NCBI GenBank assembly: GCA_028718905.1
Contig: JAQUKV010000005.1
Location: forward strand, 1-64,000
Origin: Candidatus Peribacteraceae bacterium
GTDB lineage: Bacteria > Patescibacteriota > Gracilibacteria > Peribacterales > Peribacteraceae
Direction: 5' to 3'
DNA length: 64,000 nucleotides
The stretch's first letter is position 1. Each line of letters starts with the position of its first letter. The position numbers and the translations under genes are program-made. Of the stretch, positions 1-7,567 are shown piece after piece. Under the pieces are notes generated by a model, which had not been told where the DNA came from, ran no database searches, and was given only the letters and a program-made list of their open reading frames with translations.

Positions 1-84
1 ATCGGCTCCGAAGCCTTGGAGGAGCCGAAAGGAGGCACAGGGCCGTGCGGAGGAGAGTTGGCGGCGGTGCGTTTCTCTTTGCTT

Positions 85-116
85 CTTTCTCTTGTCGGGC
101 AGACAAGAGAAAGAAA
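85..116. repeat. Perfect inverted repeat upstream of HMG-CoA reductase
   Basis: A 12-bp perfect stem (CTTTCTCTTGTC paired with GACAAGAGAAAG) with a five-base loop lies just upstream of the reductase promoter. There is no T-run on either side, so it is not a classical terminator. It could be an operator or a 3' hairpin of a gene beyond the window. Bases 1-84 contain no gene that I can support. Confidence 0.6.
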
Positions 117-137
117 GAGAAACCTGCGTCAATACGC

Positions 138-143
138 TACAAT
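138..143 (+). promoter_or_regulatory. -10 element of a probable leaderless promoter for HMG-CoA reductase
   Basis: TACAAT ends seven bases before the ATG at 151, so transcription should begin at or next to the start codon. No Shine-Dalgarno sequence and no clear -35 hexamer are present. This decides the choice of 151 over the in-frame upstream codon at 16. Confidence 0.55.
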
Positions 144-150
144 CAAGTCC

Positions 151-1545
151 ATGGACCTCCGCACGCTTCCCGACGGCCTGAATGCAGAAGAACGCTGCAA
201 TGAGCGTCGTGCACGTACCGAAGCAGAGACCGGAACCGGTCTCTCACTCCTGAAAACAGACGCCGATCGCATCGGCCAGGCCGATGAGAAGAATTGCGAA
301 CAGATGATCGGATCCGTCCCCCTACCGGTTGGAATCGCCGGCCCGCTCTCTGTCACCTTCAGCTCCGGAGAAAAAGCGGATATCGTCCTGCCACTCGCCA
401 CGACTGAGGCGGCACTCGTCGCAAGCGTGAATCGCGGATGCAAAGTTCTCTCGACAATCGGAGGCGTTTCCATCCAATCTGTGTATCACGGCATATCTCG
501 ATCGATTGTCCTGAAGCCAAAAAATGGAAAAACACGCTCGTACACCAACCTCCGCAGGAGGTTGTCCGCCGAAGATCCGCCGAAGGCGGACGAAGGTGGA
601 CATTCACACAGAGACCTCCTGACTACGGTTGGCAAGCCAACCTCTTCACTCAAGGAAGCCATTGAACTGCTTAAAAAGGACTGGAAAATTATCGGCGAAG
701 CGACAAGCAGTCATCTCAAAATTCTCCATTACGACATCGACGAAGCAGAGGGATACGTCTTTCTCACGATCTTCTGCGACACATCAGAAGCAATGGGTAT
801 GAACATGACGACCATCGCCGCCCAAGCGATCGGTGATTGGCTCGCGAAAGAGTTCGGCGTAGAACTCATCACGATCGCGGGAAACGTGGACAGTGACAAG
901 AAACCGAGCAAGAGAACACACGATCATGGCCGTGGATTCGAGGTGACCGCGAGCGCCTCTGTCCCCTCCTCCGTCATTTCGGAAGTCCTCAAGACGACGC
1001 CCGAGGCTCTCCTCGCCGTCGCCGATGCGAAGCTGCGCGTGGGATCAGCGCTCGCCGGAGCAATCGGAAGAAACCTCCACGCGGCCAATATCGTGGCAGC
1101 CCTCTACCTCGCAACCGGGCAGGATGCGGCGCATGTCGTGGAAGGGTCGCTCGCGGATACGGAGGTCGAGCCTTTATGGAATTCTCCCCCACCTCCATCT
1201 CCTCCCTCGGCGGGGGAGGAGGGACTATCGGTCTCCCTTCCCCCTCCGGGGGAAGGGTCGGGGATGGGGGAGAAAACCCTGCAGGGCATCACCATCCAAA
1301 CCCGTCTCCCCGCACTCCTCGTGGGCGTCCGCGGGGGCGGAACGGCTCTGCCCGCGCAATCGCAATGTCTCAATCTGCTCTTGGGAAAGAACCAAGCTAC
1401 AAGCTACAAGCTACAAGCTACAAGCCGCCTCGCGGAATCCATCGGTGCGGCCGTCCTTGCGGGCGAACTGAGCCTGCTGGCGGCGCAGGCAACGCAGACG
1501 CTTGCCTCGGCACACAGGAAACTGGCACGGGACAGTAAGCAGTAA
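151..1545 (+). CDS. hmgA: Hydroxymethylglutaryl-CoA reductase with in-frame repeat insertions
   Basis: Reduces HMG-CoA to mevalonate with NAD(P)H, the committed step of the mevalonate route to isoprenoids. The 464-residue protein from the start at 151 shows the family landmarks in order: the substrate motif GSVPLPVGIAGPL, TTEAAL (catalytic Glu), MGMNM, DSDKKPS (catalytic Lys), TGQDAA (catalytic Asp), GGGT and a C-terminal SAHRKL (catalytic His). All four catalytic residues are kept, so the enzyme is probably active. Three stretches interrupt the normal alignment: about residues 131-150, 346-375 and 415-427. Each is encoded by repeat-like DNA (hairpins at 546-590, a C/G-rich palindromic element at 1185-1276, and a 7-bp tandem repeat at 1393-1425). 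HMG-CoA synthase and thiolase follow on the same strand. Assignment is certain at family level; class I (NADPH) is inferred from the motifs. Confidence 0.93.
   Translation: MDLRTLPDGLNAEERCNERRARTEAETGTGLSLLKTDADRIGQADEKNCEQMIGSVPLPVGIAGPLSVTFSSGEKADIVLPLATTEAALVASVNRGCKVLSTIGGVSIQSVYHGISRSIVLKPKNGKTRSYTNLRRRLSAEDPPKADEGGHSHRDLLTTVGKPTSSLKEAIELLKKDWKIIGEATSSHLKILHYDIDEAEGYVFLTIFCDTSEAMGMNMTTIAAQAIGDWLAKEFGVELITIAGNVDSDKKPSKRTHDHGRGFEVTASASVPSSVISEVLKTTPEALLAVADAKLRVGSALAGAIGRNLHAANIVAALYLATGQDAAHVVEGSLADTEVEPLWNSPPPPSPPSAGEEGLSVSLPPPGEGSGMGEKTLQGITIQTRLPALLVGVRGGGTALPAQSQCLNLLLGKNQATSYKLQATSRLAESIGAAVLAGELSLLAAQATQTLASAHRKLARDSKQ
546..590. repeat. Palindromic insertion inside the HMG-CoA reductase gene
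   Basis: Two adjacent hairpins: CAACCTCC/GGAGGTTG with a 3-base loop, then TCCGCC repeated twice followed by GGCGGA. It is translated in frame as a low-complexity, charged stretch absent from ordinary HMG-CoA reductases. Confidence 0.65.
1185..1276. repeat. C-rich/G-rich palindromic element inside the HMG-CoA reductase gene
   Basis: Runs of C-rich sequence alternate with their G-rich complements (CTCCCTC with GGGGGAGG, CCCCCTCC with GGGGGAAGG). It is translated as a Pro/Gly-rich segment (PPPPSPPS ... PPPGEGSG) between the catalytic Asp region and the GGGT motif. A related C-rich to G-rich element lies between genes at 43756-43955. Confidence 0.65.
1393..1425 (+). repeat. 7-bp tandem repeat (CAAGCTA) within the reductase gene
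   Basis: About 4.7 copies of CAAGCTA in a row. Because 7 is not a multiple of 3, gain or loss of one copy would shift the reading frame of the last 40 residues, which carry the catalytic His. It replaces the usual Gly/Asn loop before the LAESIGAAVLAGELSLLAA helix. Confidence 0.8.
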
Positions 1546-1612
1546 GCAGACAGCAGTACGCAGTAAGCACGAAGACTGACGCGTACTGCTGACTGCGTAA
1601 TACTCACTGCTT
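1532..1612. repeat. Dispersed palindromic repeat, GTAAGCAGTACGC family
   Basis: First of four copies in the window (others near 19117-19170, 21886-21942 and 30702-30842). The unit pairs GCAGTACGCAGTAAGC with GCGTACTGCTGACTGCG around a core CACGAAGACTGAC, giving a long imperfect hairpin. It begins at the last codons of the reductase gene and fills the gap to the HMG-CoA synthase promoter. Confidence 0.75.
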
Positions 1613-1637
1613 TTTCCAACACGCCCACATCCACAGG

Positions 1638-1643
1638 TATACT
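1638..1643 (+). promoter_or_regulatory. -10 element upstream of HMG-CoA synthase
   Basis: TATACT lies 14 bases before the ATG at 1658, leaving a leader of only a few bases. No -35 hexamer or Shine-Dalgarno sequence is evident. Confidence 0.4.
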
Positions 1644-1657
1644 TCACGCATCTCATC

Positions 1658-2698
1658 ATGCCCCCCTCCCACTCCGCCATCGTCGGCTTCGGCATGTACA
1701 TCCCCTCCTTCCGCATCACGGTGGAAGAGATCGCGAAACATTGGGGACGGGATCCCAAAGAAATTACGGGCGGACTCGGGGTGAAAGAGAAAGCGGTTGC
1801 AGGCGCCGATGAAGACAGCTTCACACTCGCGTTCGAGGCCGGCAGGCAGGCAATCACCGTTGCCGGCATCCAGTCCTCCGAGATCAGCGCGATCTACGTC
1901 GGCTCCGAATCGCATCCCTACGCGGTCAAACCCACGAGCGGCATGCTGGCGGCCGCACTCGATCTGCATCCGTTTTCATACTGCGCGGATCTGGAGTTCG
2001 CGTGTAAGGCGGGCACGGCAGGGCTGCAGATCGTGGATGCGTTCGTAAGGAGCGGGCAGATCACCTACGGCATGGCGATCGGAACGGACAAGGCGCAAGC
2101 GAAACCCGGAGACGCACTGGAGTACACGGCCGCCGCAGGGGCGGCGGCGATCATCGTCGGACCCGAGACTTCCGAACACGCCTTCTGCCGCATCGAACAC
2201 ACGATCTCCTTCACCACCGACACGCCCGACTTCTGGCGAACGGCGGATGCCCCCTACCCCGCCCATGCGGGACGCTTTACGGGGGAACCGGGGTACTTCC
2301 TCCACGTGCGTCAGGCGCTGACCGGCATCCTCGATGTCACGAAGACAAAATTGAGTGAGATCGATCATGTCGTCCTGCACATGCCCAATGCCAAGTTTCC
2401 GGGCAAGATCGCGAAAGAATTCAAAATTTCGAAGGAACAGATGCAGGCGGGATTCATCGTGCCTGAGATCGGCAACACCTACAGCGCGTGCTCTCTGCTC
2501 GGGCTCGTTCATGTGTTAAAAGAAGCGAAGAAGAACCAGAAAATCCTGCTCGTGTCATACGGATCGGGAGCGGGGGCCGATGCCTTTCTGCTCGAAATGC
2601 TCCGCGATGCCCCCGCTCTGCCACTGGATGAGCGCAAACTCCGCTATATCTCGTACGGCGAATATCGCAGAAACAGCGAGAAAACATCGGTTTCGTGA
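1658..2698 (+). CDS. Hydroxymethylglutaryl-CoA synthase (archaeal type)
   Basis: Condenses acetyl-CoA with acetoacetyl-CoA to give HMG-CoA. The 346-residue length and the thiolase-fold sequence match the archaeal-type synthase rather than the longer eukaryotic enzyme. Visible motifs are the catalytic Cys at about residue 116 (EFACKAGT), a Glu in GSESHPYA near residue 84, the His of LHMPNAKFP near 235 and a C-terminal GSGAGAD loop. The next gene, thiolase, starts at or just after this stop (GTGATG overlaps the TGA), so the two are probably translationally coupled. In archaea this enzyme forms a complex with thiolase and a DUF35 protein that passes acetoacetyl-CoA directly; the gene order here (synthase, thiolase, DUF35 fusion) is consistent with that complex. 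Confidence 0.93.
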   Translation: MPPSHSAIVGFGMYIPSFRITVEEIAKHWGRDPKEITGGLGVKEKAVAGADEDSFTLAFEAGRQAITVAGIQSSEISAIYVGSESHPYAVKPTSGMLAAALDLHPFSYCADLEFACKAGTAGLQIVDAFVRSGQITYGMAIGTDKAQAKPGDALEYTAAAGAAAIIVGPETSEHAFCRIEHTISFTTDTPDFWRTADAPYPAHAGRFTGEPGYFLHVRQALTGILDVTKTKLSEIDHVVLHMPNAKFPGKIAKEFKISKEQMQAGFIVPEIGNTYSACSLLGLVHVLKEAKKNQKILLVSYGSGAGADAFLLEMLRDAPALPLDERKLRYISYGEYRRNSEKTSVS

Positions 2699-2733
2699 TG
2701 GCAGGAGAGCGTGTAGAATCTTTCAGACATTCC

Positions 2734-3855
2734 ATGCAAAAGGACATCTCGCTTATTGGAATCGGCCAGACAAAATTCGGGGAATGGTGGGGCAAGAGCC
2801 TCTTCACCCTCGTGGAGGAGGCTGTGGACAGCGCCATTCAGTCCGCCCCCTGCTCGGCGCTGGATATCGACTTCATCATCGTGGCAAATATGCTCGCGGA
2901 GTCCGTGAACGGCCAGGCGCATCTGGGTGCCGTCGCCTCCTCCCTGCTTCCGCACCATCCGCCCGCTTTACGGGTGGAGGCCGCCTGCGCCTCGGGCTCG
3001 ATCGCGGTGCACACTGCCTGCGCCCTGCTCGAGAGCGGACGCGCCGAAACCGTATTGGTCGTCGGGGCCGAGAAAATGACTGACGCTTCCGGCGACGAAA
3101 TCACCACCGCACTCATGGGCGCGGCGGACAGCGAGAAGGACGCCCCCTGCGGACTCACCTTTCCGGGCATTTTCGGGCTCGTCGCACGGCGCTATATGCA
3201 CGAGTACGGCCTCACCCGCGAACAATTGAATCTGGTGAGCGCACGACATCACTGTAACGCCCTCAAAAACCCCTTCGCGCAGTTTAGGCAGGAGATGACC
3301 CCCGAGCAGATCGGCGCGAGTGCGATTGTCGCGGACCCCCTGCGTCTGCTCGACTGTTCACCGGTGAGCGACGGGGCAGCCGCCTGCATCCTTTCGACGA
3401 AGCACCGCTCCCCTGTCCGCATCGCGGCTTCTCAGACCAGCACCGACACATTGAGCATCACCGACCGGCCGGTGCTGACCTCCTTCGCCGCCACCAAAGA
3501 CGCCGTGCAACGGGCACTGGATGAGGCGGATGTTTCTACGAGTGATATTGCGCACGTAGAACTGCACGATTGCTTTTCGATTGCAGCAGTCATCGCGCTG
3601 GAGGATTTGGGGTTCGCGGAGCCCGGCGAAGGCATCCGATGGTATGAACGGAACGAGGCCATGTCCGTGAACGCAAGCGGAGGACTGAAGGCCTGCGGAC
3701 ATCCGGTCGCGGCAACGGGCATCAAACAGATCATCGATGTCAGTAAACAACTGCAGGCATCCGGAAAACACTTCGGCCTCGCCCACAATTTCGGCGGTGT
3801 CGGCGCCACCTGCTGCGTGCACATTCTCCAGCACTCCCCTCATGCGTACGCCTGA
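2734..3855 (+). CDS. Acetyl-CoA acetyltransferase (thiolase)
   Basis: Forms acetoacetyl-CoA from two acetyl-CoA, feeding HMG-CoA synthase. Using the ATG at 2734 gives 373 residues beginning MQKDISLIGIGQTKFG, the normal thiolase N-terminus. GTG at 2695 or ATG at 2698 would add 12-13 residues unlike the family and overlap the preceding stop. Catalytic features are Cys 85 in EAACASGS, the His of HDCFSIAAV and the CGHPVAATG motif near the C-terminus. It resembles the archaeal/SCP-x-like thiolases that partner HMG-CoA synthase. Its last 14 bases overlap the start of the DUF35-guanylate kinase gene. Confidence 0.92.
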   Translation: MQKDISLIGIGQTKFGEWWGKSLFTLVEEAVDSAIQSAPCSALDIDFIIVANMLAESVNGQAHLGAVASSLLPHHPPALRVEAACASGSIAVHTACALLESGRAETVLVVGAEKMTDASGDEITTALMGAADSEKDAPCGLTFPGIFGLVARRYMHEYGLTREQLNLVSARHHCNALKNPFAQFRQEMTPEQIGASAIVADPLRLLDCSPVSDGAAACILSTKHRSPVRIAASQTSTDTLSITDRPVLTSFAATKDAVQRALDEADVSTSDIAHVELHDCFSIAAVIALEDLGFAEPGEGIRWYERNEAMSVNASGGLKACGHPVAATGIKQIIDVSKQLQASGKHFGLAHNFGGVGATCCVHILQHSPHAYA

Positions 3856-4774
3856 TTCCCCCGCCGTCGCCGCCCGCGCACTGGCCCGCCACAGAGCGCG
3901 TCTGCTCCCGGGAACGCTGGTTTCCTTCACGACCGTCACGCACCCGCCCAAAGGATTCCCGGACAGAGCGCGTCGCATCGGACTGATCGAACTGACCGAT
4001 GGTCAACGCGTCCTCGGAACACTGGCAGGGAGCGCCGAGCCGAATATCGGACAAATGGTGATCCCGCGCATGCACTTGAGCCGCGTGAACGAAGAGGGAC
4101 TGCGTCTCTATGAAATCGTCTATGAGCTTACCGAACGCATGGCCGAACCGAAATCCGACATGAAAAAATTTCCCGGCTACATTCTCGCATTCACCGGACC
4201 GTCGGGCGTGGGCAAGACCACCGTTTCGCTGCTGCTCACGAAGATGCTCGGCGACTTCACGACCAAAGTGCCCATCGTCACCAGCCGCTCCCCGAAAGAA
4301 GGCGACGATCAGGAGTATGACTACGTCTCGTCCAAGGAATTCGAGCGCCTCGAGAAGAGCGGATCACTCGCCGCATGGGCCCATCTGCCCTCCGAATCGG
4401 AGCAACGCTCGTATGGATACCGCATGAGCGACATCCTTGCGATTTGGGAGCAGGGAAAACTCCCCGTTGTGGTGACCGAAATGCACCTGTTACAGGGCCT
4501 GGCCGGGCACTTCGGCCGTCGCGCCATCCTCTCGTTCGGACTGCTGCCGCCCGGCGAGAGCAAGCGTGCAATGCTGAGTCATCTTCTGCACAGAATGCGT
4601 GTCCGCGGCCGCGAAACGGATGCACAAATCGAAGAGCGGCTCATAAATGCCCAGGCGGATTTGGATTATTTCACGCGCGCCGCACACCTGTTCGATCACA
4701 TTCTTGTCAATGAGGACTTGGACGCCGTGCTGCAGGTGATCAAGAGACACGTTTTAGAGCTAGCAAAAGCCTAG
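3842..4774 (+). CDS. DUF35 OB-fold fused to guanylate kinase
   Basis: A 310-residue two-domain protein. Residues about 23-95 match the OB-fold half of DUF35 proteins (GTLVSFTTVTHPPKGF, then LIELTDGQRVLGTLAG). The usual N-terminal zinc ribbon of DUF35 is absent, with no Cys in this half. Residues about 111-310 are a guanylate kinase: P-loop GPSGVGKTT at 119-127, a GMP-binding region with TSRSPKEGDDQEYDYVS, and an arginine-rich lid (RVRGRETDAQIEERL). Guanylate kinase converts GMP and ATP to GDP and ADP. In archaea DUF35 bridges thiolase and HMG-CoA synthase. The start at 3842 lies inside the thiolase end, so co-translation is likely. Both halves are in one uninterrupted frame. I know of no precedent for this fusion. 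It may place DUF35 and GMP kinase in one chain, or reflect fusion of neighbouring genes. Confidence 0.85.
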   Translation: MRTPDSPAVAARALARHRARLLPGTLVSFTTVTHPPKGFPDRARRIGLIELTDGQRVLGTLAGSAEPNIGQMVIPRMHLSRVNEEGLRLYEIVYELTERMAEPKSDMKKFPGYILAFTGPSGVGKTTVSLLLTKMLGDFTTKVPIVTSRSPKEGDDQEYDYVSSKEFERLEKSGSLAAWAHLPSESEQRSYGYRMSDILAIWEQGKLPVVVTEMHLLQGLAGHFGRRAILSFGLLPPGESKRAMLSHLLHRMRVRGRETDAQIEERLINAQADLDYFTRAAHLFDHILVNEDLDAVLQVIKRHVLELAKA

Positions 4775-4836
4775 AAATCCACACCATCATTTTGAGTTCA
4801 CGCAACATTCACACCATTCAGGACGAAGGGAAATTG

Positions 4837-4845
4837 TGGTATAAT
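4837..4845 (+). promoter_or_regulatory. Extended -10 promoter of the glucan gene block
   Basis: TGGTATAAT (extended TGn plus consensus TATAAT at 4840-4845) lies 41 bases upstream of the GT4 ATG. The -35 region is weak (TTCAGG). The leader contains a 7-bp hairpin at about 4856-4873 (TTCGCGC/GCGCGAA). Confidence 0.65.
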
Positions 4846-4855
4846 CATGAGATTA

Positions 4856-4873
4856 TTCGCGCGCGTGCGCGAA
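4856..4873. repeat. GC hairpin in the leader of the GT4 gene
   Basis: TTCGCGC and GCGCGAA pair around a four-base loop between the -10 box and the start codon at 4887. It may shape mRNA stability or translation; no function can be read from it. Confidence 0.5.
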
Positions 4874-4886
4874 CAAACAAACATCC

Positions 4887-6104
4887 ATGTCCCTCCATGC
4901 ACTCATGTTCGGCTGGGAGTACCCCCCGCGTCATCTGGGAGGGTTGGGCGTGGCCTGTCAGGGGCTCGTGCGGGGCCTCGTCAACCGTGACGTGAAAGTG
5001 ACGCTCGTGCTGCCGTTTGCGGCCGACGGATCAGAAGATCAGATCGACACACTCTGTCCGCAGGAACATCACATCCGGAACATCCGTGTCGCAAGTCTTC
5101 TGCTCCCGTACGACTCTCCTGAACTCTACCTCCAGCGCATTGGTTCCATCCCGCGCGAAACGGCACAGATCTATGGTGAAGATCTCGGCCACGCCGTGCA
5201 CGTGTTCACCGAAACGAGTATCGACGTGACGAAGCACCTGCAGCCCGACATCGTCCACGCACACGACTGGATGACCTATGAAGCGGGCGTGCGATCCGCA
5301 CGACATCACGGCAAGCCCCTTGTCACGCACATCCACGCCACGGAACTGGATCGCACGCACTTTCATCCCAACGAGTGGATCTACGGACGCGAACGGTGGG
5401 CCTTCGAGCAGGCGGATCACGTCATCGCCGTGAGTCACTATACGAAGAATATTCTGGTACAACACTACGGCATCTCCCCGGACAAAATCTCCGTGGTGCA
5501 CAACGGCAGCAATGACGTTCTGCATACCAGACCCGCACAGCAACAGGAATCGGCTTCTCACGGGAAGAAACATCCCATGGTGCTCTTTCTCGGACGCCTC
5601 GCAATCCAGAAAGGCCCGTTGCATTTTTTGGAGATGGCATCCATGGTGCATCGGCACAATCCGGACGTGCAGTTCGTCGTCGCGGGGGACGGCCACATGC
5701 TCCCCTCTCTTGTGCAACAGACAATCAAACTGGGATTGCAGGATTGTATCGTCTTCGCCGGCAAAGTATCGCATACCGAGGCACGCAAGCTCTTTGCACA
5801 GGCAAGCTGTTTCGTCATGCCGTCTCTTTCGGAACCATTCGGACTCGTGGCGCTGGAAGCGATCGCAAACGGGGCACCGGTCATCCTGAGCAAGCAATCC
5901 GGAGCAAGCGAGGTGATCGGACACGCCTTCAAGGTGGACTTCTGGGATACTGAAAAGATGGCGGACTGCGTACTCACGATCCTGCGTGAAGCACCGCTTG
6001 CGTCTCAACTGACAGCCGAGGCACCGCGCGTACTGCAACGCCTGACGTGGGAGAACCAAGCGGACAAGATCGTTTCGATTTATGAAAACCTCCTCCATAC
6101 CTAA
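4887..6104 (+). CDS. GT4-family glycosyltransferase, glycogen synthase-like
   Basis: The 405-residue protein has a two-Rossmann GT-B layout. The N-terminal domain begins MSLHALMFGWEYPPRHLGG, with the Gly-rich acceptor loop seen in starch/glycogen synthase-like GT4 enzymes, followed by HAHDWMT. The C-terminal domain has VLFLGRLAIQKGP (donor phosphate binding) and a family E-x7-E motif in SEPFGLVALEAIANGAPV. It would transfer a sugar, probably glucose, from a nucleotide sugar to a growing glucan. GH57 and GH15 genes follow directly on the same strand, so a role in building a storage alpha-glucan is likely. Exact donor and product cannot be told from sequence alone. Confidence 0.85.
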   Translation: MSLHALMFGWEYPPRHLGGLGVACQGLVRGLVNRDVKVTLVLPFAADGSEDQIDTLCPQEHHIRNIRVASLLLPYDSPELYLQRIGSIPRETAQIYGEDLGHAVHVFTETSIDVTKHLQPDIVHAHDWMTYEAGVRSARHHGKPLVTHIHATELDRTHFHPNEWIYGRERWAFEQADHVIAVSHYTKNILVQHYGISPDKISVVHNGSNDVLHTRPAQQQESASHGKKHPMVLFLGRLAIQKGPLHFLEMASMVHRHNPDVQFVVAGDGHMLPSLVQQTIKLGLQDCIVFAGKVSHTEARKLFAQASCFVMPSLSEPFGLVALEAIANGAPVILSKQSGASEVIGHAFKVDFWDTEKMADCVLTILREAPLASQLTAEAPRVLQRLTWENQADKIVSIYENLLHT

Positions 6105-6134
6105 TCCCTAATACTCCAATCCCCAATCCCTAAA
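6104..6134. repeat. Short degenerate repeat (AATCCCTA units) at a gene boundary
   Basis: The 30-base spacer between GT4 and GH57 is made almost entirely of near-copies of AATCCCTA/CCAATCC. Similar unit-built strings occur at 16793-16826 and 53250-53293. Confidence 0.6.
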
Positions 6135-7505
6135 ATGCCTCCCCGCATCTGCCTCTACTTCCAGGTTCACCAGCCCTACCGCCTCCGCGATCTTCGCATC
6201 ACGGAAATCGGCAAGGGAAAAACAATGAACTACTTTGACCATGACAAGAACCGCGCGGTGTTCCGCAAGGTTGCCGAGAAGTGCTACCTGCCGGCGAATC
6301 GGCTGATGCTTTCGCTCCTGAAGCAATACCCGGACTTCGCCATCGCCTACTCGCTCTCGGGCGTCTTTCTGGACCAGTGCGAGGAATACGGGCAGGACGT
6401 TCTCGAGAGTTTCCAGCTGCTTGCCAAGACCGGCAAAGTGGAATTTCTCGCCGAGACGTACTACCACTCGCTCTCATCCATTCAGGACACCGAGGAATTC
6501 TGCGAGCAGACCACGCTGCACATCCGCAGGATCCAAGATCTGTTCGGCGTGACCCCAACCGTTTTCCGCAATACGGAATTGATCTACTCAAACGAATTGG
6601 CCCAGACCGTGCGACTCATGGGATTCAAGGGAATTCTCGCCGAGGGGACCGACCATTTGCTGCAGGGCAGAAGCGCGAATCTTCCGTACATTCCGCCGCA
6701 ATTCAGGCTCCCGCACGGCAAGGAAATGCTCATTGCCCGCCACAGACCTTTTGAGAAACGATCGCAGAATATCGCTGTGCTCCTCAAAAACTACCGCCTC
6801 TCGGATGACGTGGCATTCCGCTTCTCGGACAAAAGCTGGGTGGGATTCCCGCTGAAGGCGGAAACATTCACCGACTGGCTGCTGGGTGGCGGCGGGCACA
6901 GCGTGAACCTGTTCATGGATTACGAAACCTTCGGCGAGCACCAGTGGGAGGATACCGGCATCTTCGAATTCCTGCGCACGTTGCCCAACATCTGGCAGGA
7001 ACGCGGCATGAAATGCGCCACACCCTCCCAAGTGATCGAACAATGGTATGAAAAATATCGTGCCGAAGTCGGGCTCTGCCCGACTGGAGGCACACCATTG
7101 AGGGAAAGGATGGTTCATGGAAGGAAAACCGCAGGTTTGCCTTCCATGCCAATCTACGACGCGCATAGTGTGATCTCGTGGGCCGATACCGAACGGGATC
7201 TCTCGGCATGGCAGGGCAATCAGATTCAGATGTCCGCACTGCGTGCGGTTCACGATCTCGGGCCACTGGTGAAAGCAACGGGGAACGCAGACCTGATCCG
7301 GACGTGGCGGAAATTGCAGACATCCGACCATTTCTACTACATGTGCACCAAGTACTGGAATGACGGAGACGTGCACAAGTACTTCAGTCCGTACGATTCC
7401 CCCTACGAGGCATACCGCCGTTACAGCCACGCATTGTGCGATCTGAAGGAACGGTTAAAGCAATTCAGTCCCAGATCTCACAAAGCTGTAAGACATAAGC
7501 TTTAA
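6135..7505 (+). CDS. Glycoside hydrolase family 57 (alpha-amylase type)
   Basis: Acts on alpha-1,4-glucans. The 456-residue protein opens with ICLYFQVHQPYRL, the conserved first GH57 motif. Glu 148 in FRNTELIYSN is the expected nucleophile and the Asp of FMDYETFGEH the expected acid/base. Near residues 311-340 the protein carries an odd segment (CPTGGTPLRERMVHGRKTAG) encoded by two hairpins at 7067-7085 and 7116-7148, after which family-like sequence resumes (ISWADTERDLSAW). The insertion is in frame and outside the catalytic motifs. GT4 lies just upstream and GH15 just downstream, supporting a shared glucan operon. The fine specificity (amylase, branching or transferase) cannot be set here. 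Confidence 0.88.
   Translation: MPPRICLYFQVHQPYRLRDLRITEIGKGKTMNYFDHDKNRAVFRKVAEKCYLPANRLMLSLLKQYPDFAIAYSLSGVFLDQCEEYGQDVLESFQLLAKTGKVEFLAETYYHSLSSIQDTEEFCEQTTLHIRRIQDLFGVTPTVFRNTELIYSNELAQTVRLMGFKGILAEGTDHLLQGRSANLPYIPPQFRLPHGKEMLIARHRPFEKRSQNIAVLLKNYRLSDDVAFRFSDKSWVGFPLKAETFTDWLLGGGGHSVNLFMDYETFGEHQWEDTGIFEFLRTLPNIWQERGMKCATPSQVIEQWYEKYRAEVGLCPTGGTPLRERMVHGRKTAGLPSMPIYDAHSVISWADTERDLSAWQGNQIQMSALRAVHDLGPLVKATGNADLIRTWRKLQTSDHFYYMCTKYWNDGDVHKYFSPYDSPYEAYRRYSHALCDLKERLKQFSPRSHKAVRHKL
7067..7148. repeat. Two palindromes inserted in frame in the GH57 gene
   Basis: AGTCGGGC/GCCCGACT with loop TCT (7067-7085), then a near-perfect 15-bp inverted repeat at 7116-7148 (CATGGAAGG...AACC, GCA loop, GGTTT...CCTTCCATG). 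The second palindrome shares its AAACC/GGTTT heart with intergenic copies near 43947-43966 and 54763-54783. Confidence 0.7.
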
Positions 7506-7533
7506 GCTTGAAGCTTATAGCTCGTCCACCCCA
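7494..7533. repeat. AAGCTT-based short repeat between GH57 and GH15
   Basis: The end of GH57 and the spacer carry repeated and inverted AGCTT units (ATAAGCTTTAAGCTTGAAGC and on). It is another of the small unit-built strings sitting at gene ends in this genome. Confidence 0.5.
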
Positions 7534-7567
7534 CCATTCACCTCATCCATCACCTCCACCCCGACTC

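Noticed and set aside
1..70. Possible end of an RNA gene upstream of HMG-CoA reductase
   Set aside because: The purine-rich sequence hints at structure, but too little is inside the window to support any call.
1104..1373. Minus-strand open frames inside the HMG-CoA reductase gene
   Set aside because: They arise from the C/G-rich palindromic insertion, look low in complexity and lie opposite a clear enzyme.
5031..6098. Long minus-strand open frames opposite GT4 (355 aa) and opposite GH57/GH15 (up to 592 aa, 7550-9328)
   Set aside because: They are antisense shadows of well-motivated enzymes; composition (His/Arg/Val-rich) is that of a reversed GC-skewed gene and no domain is seen.
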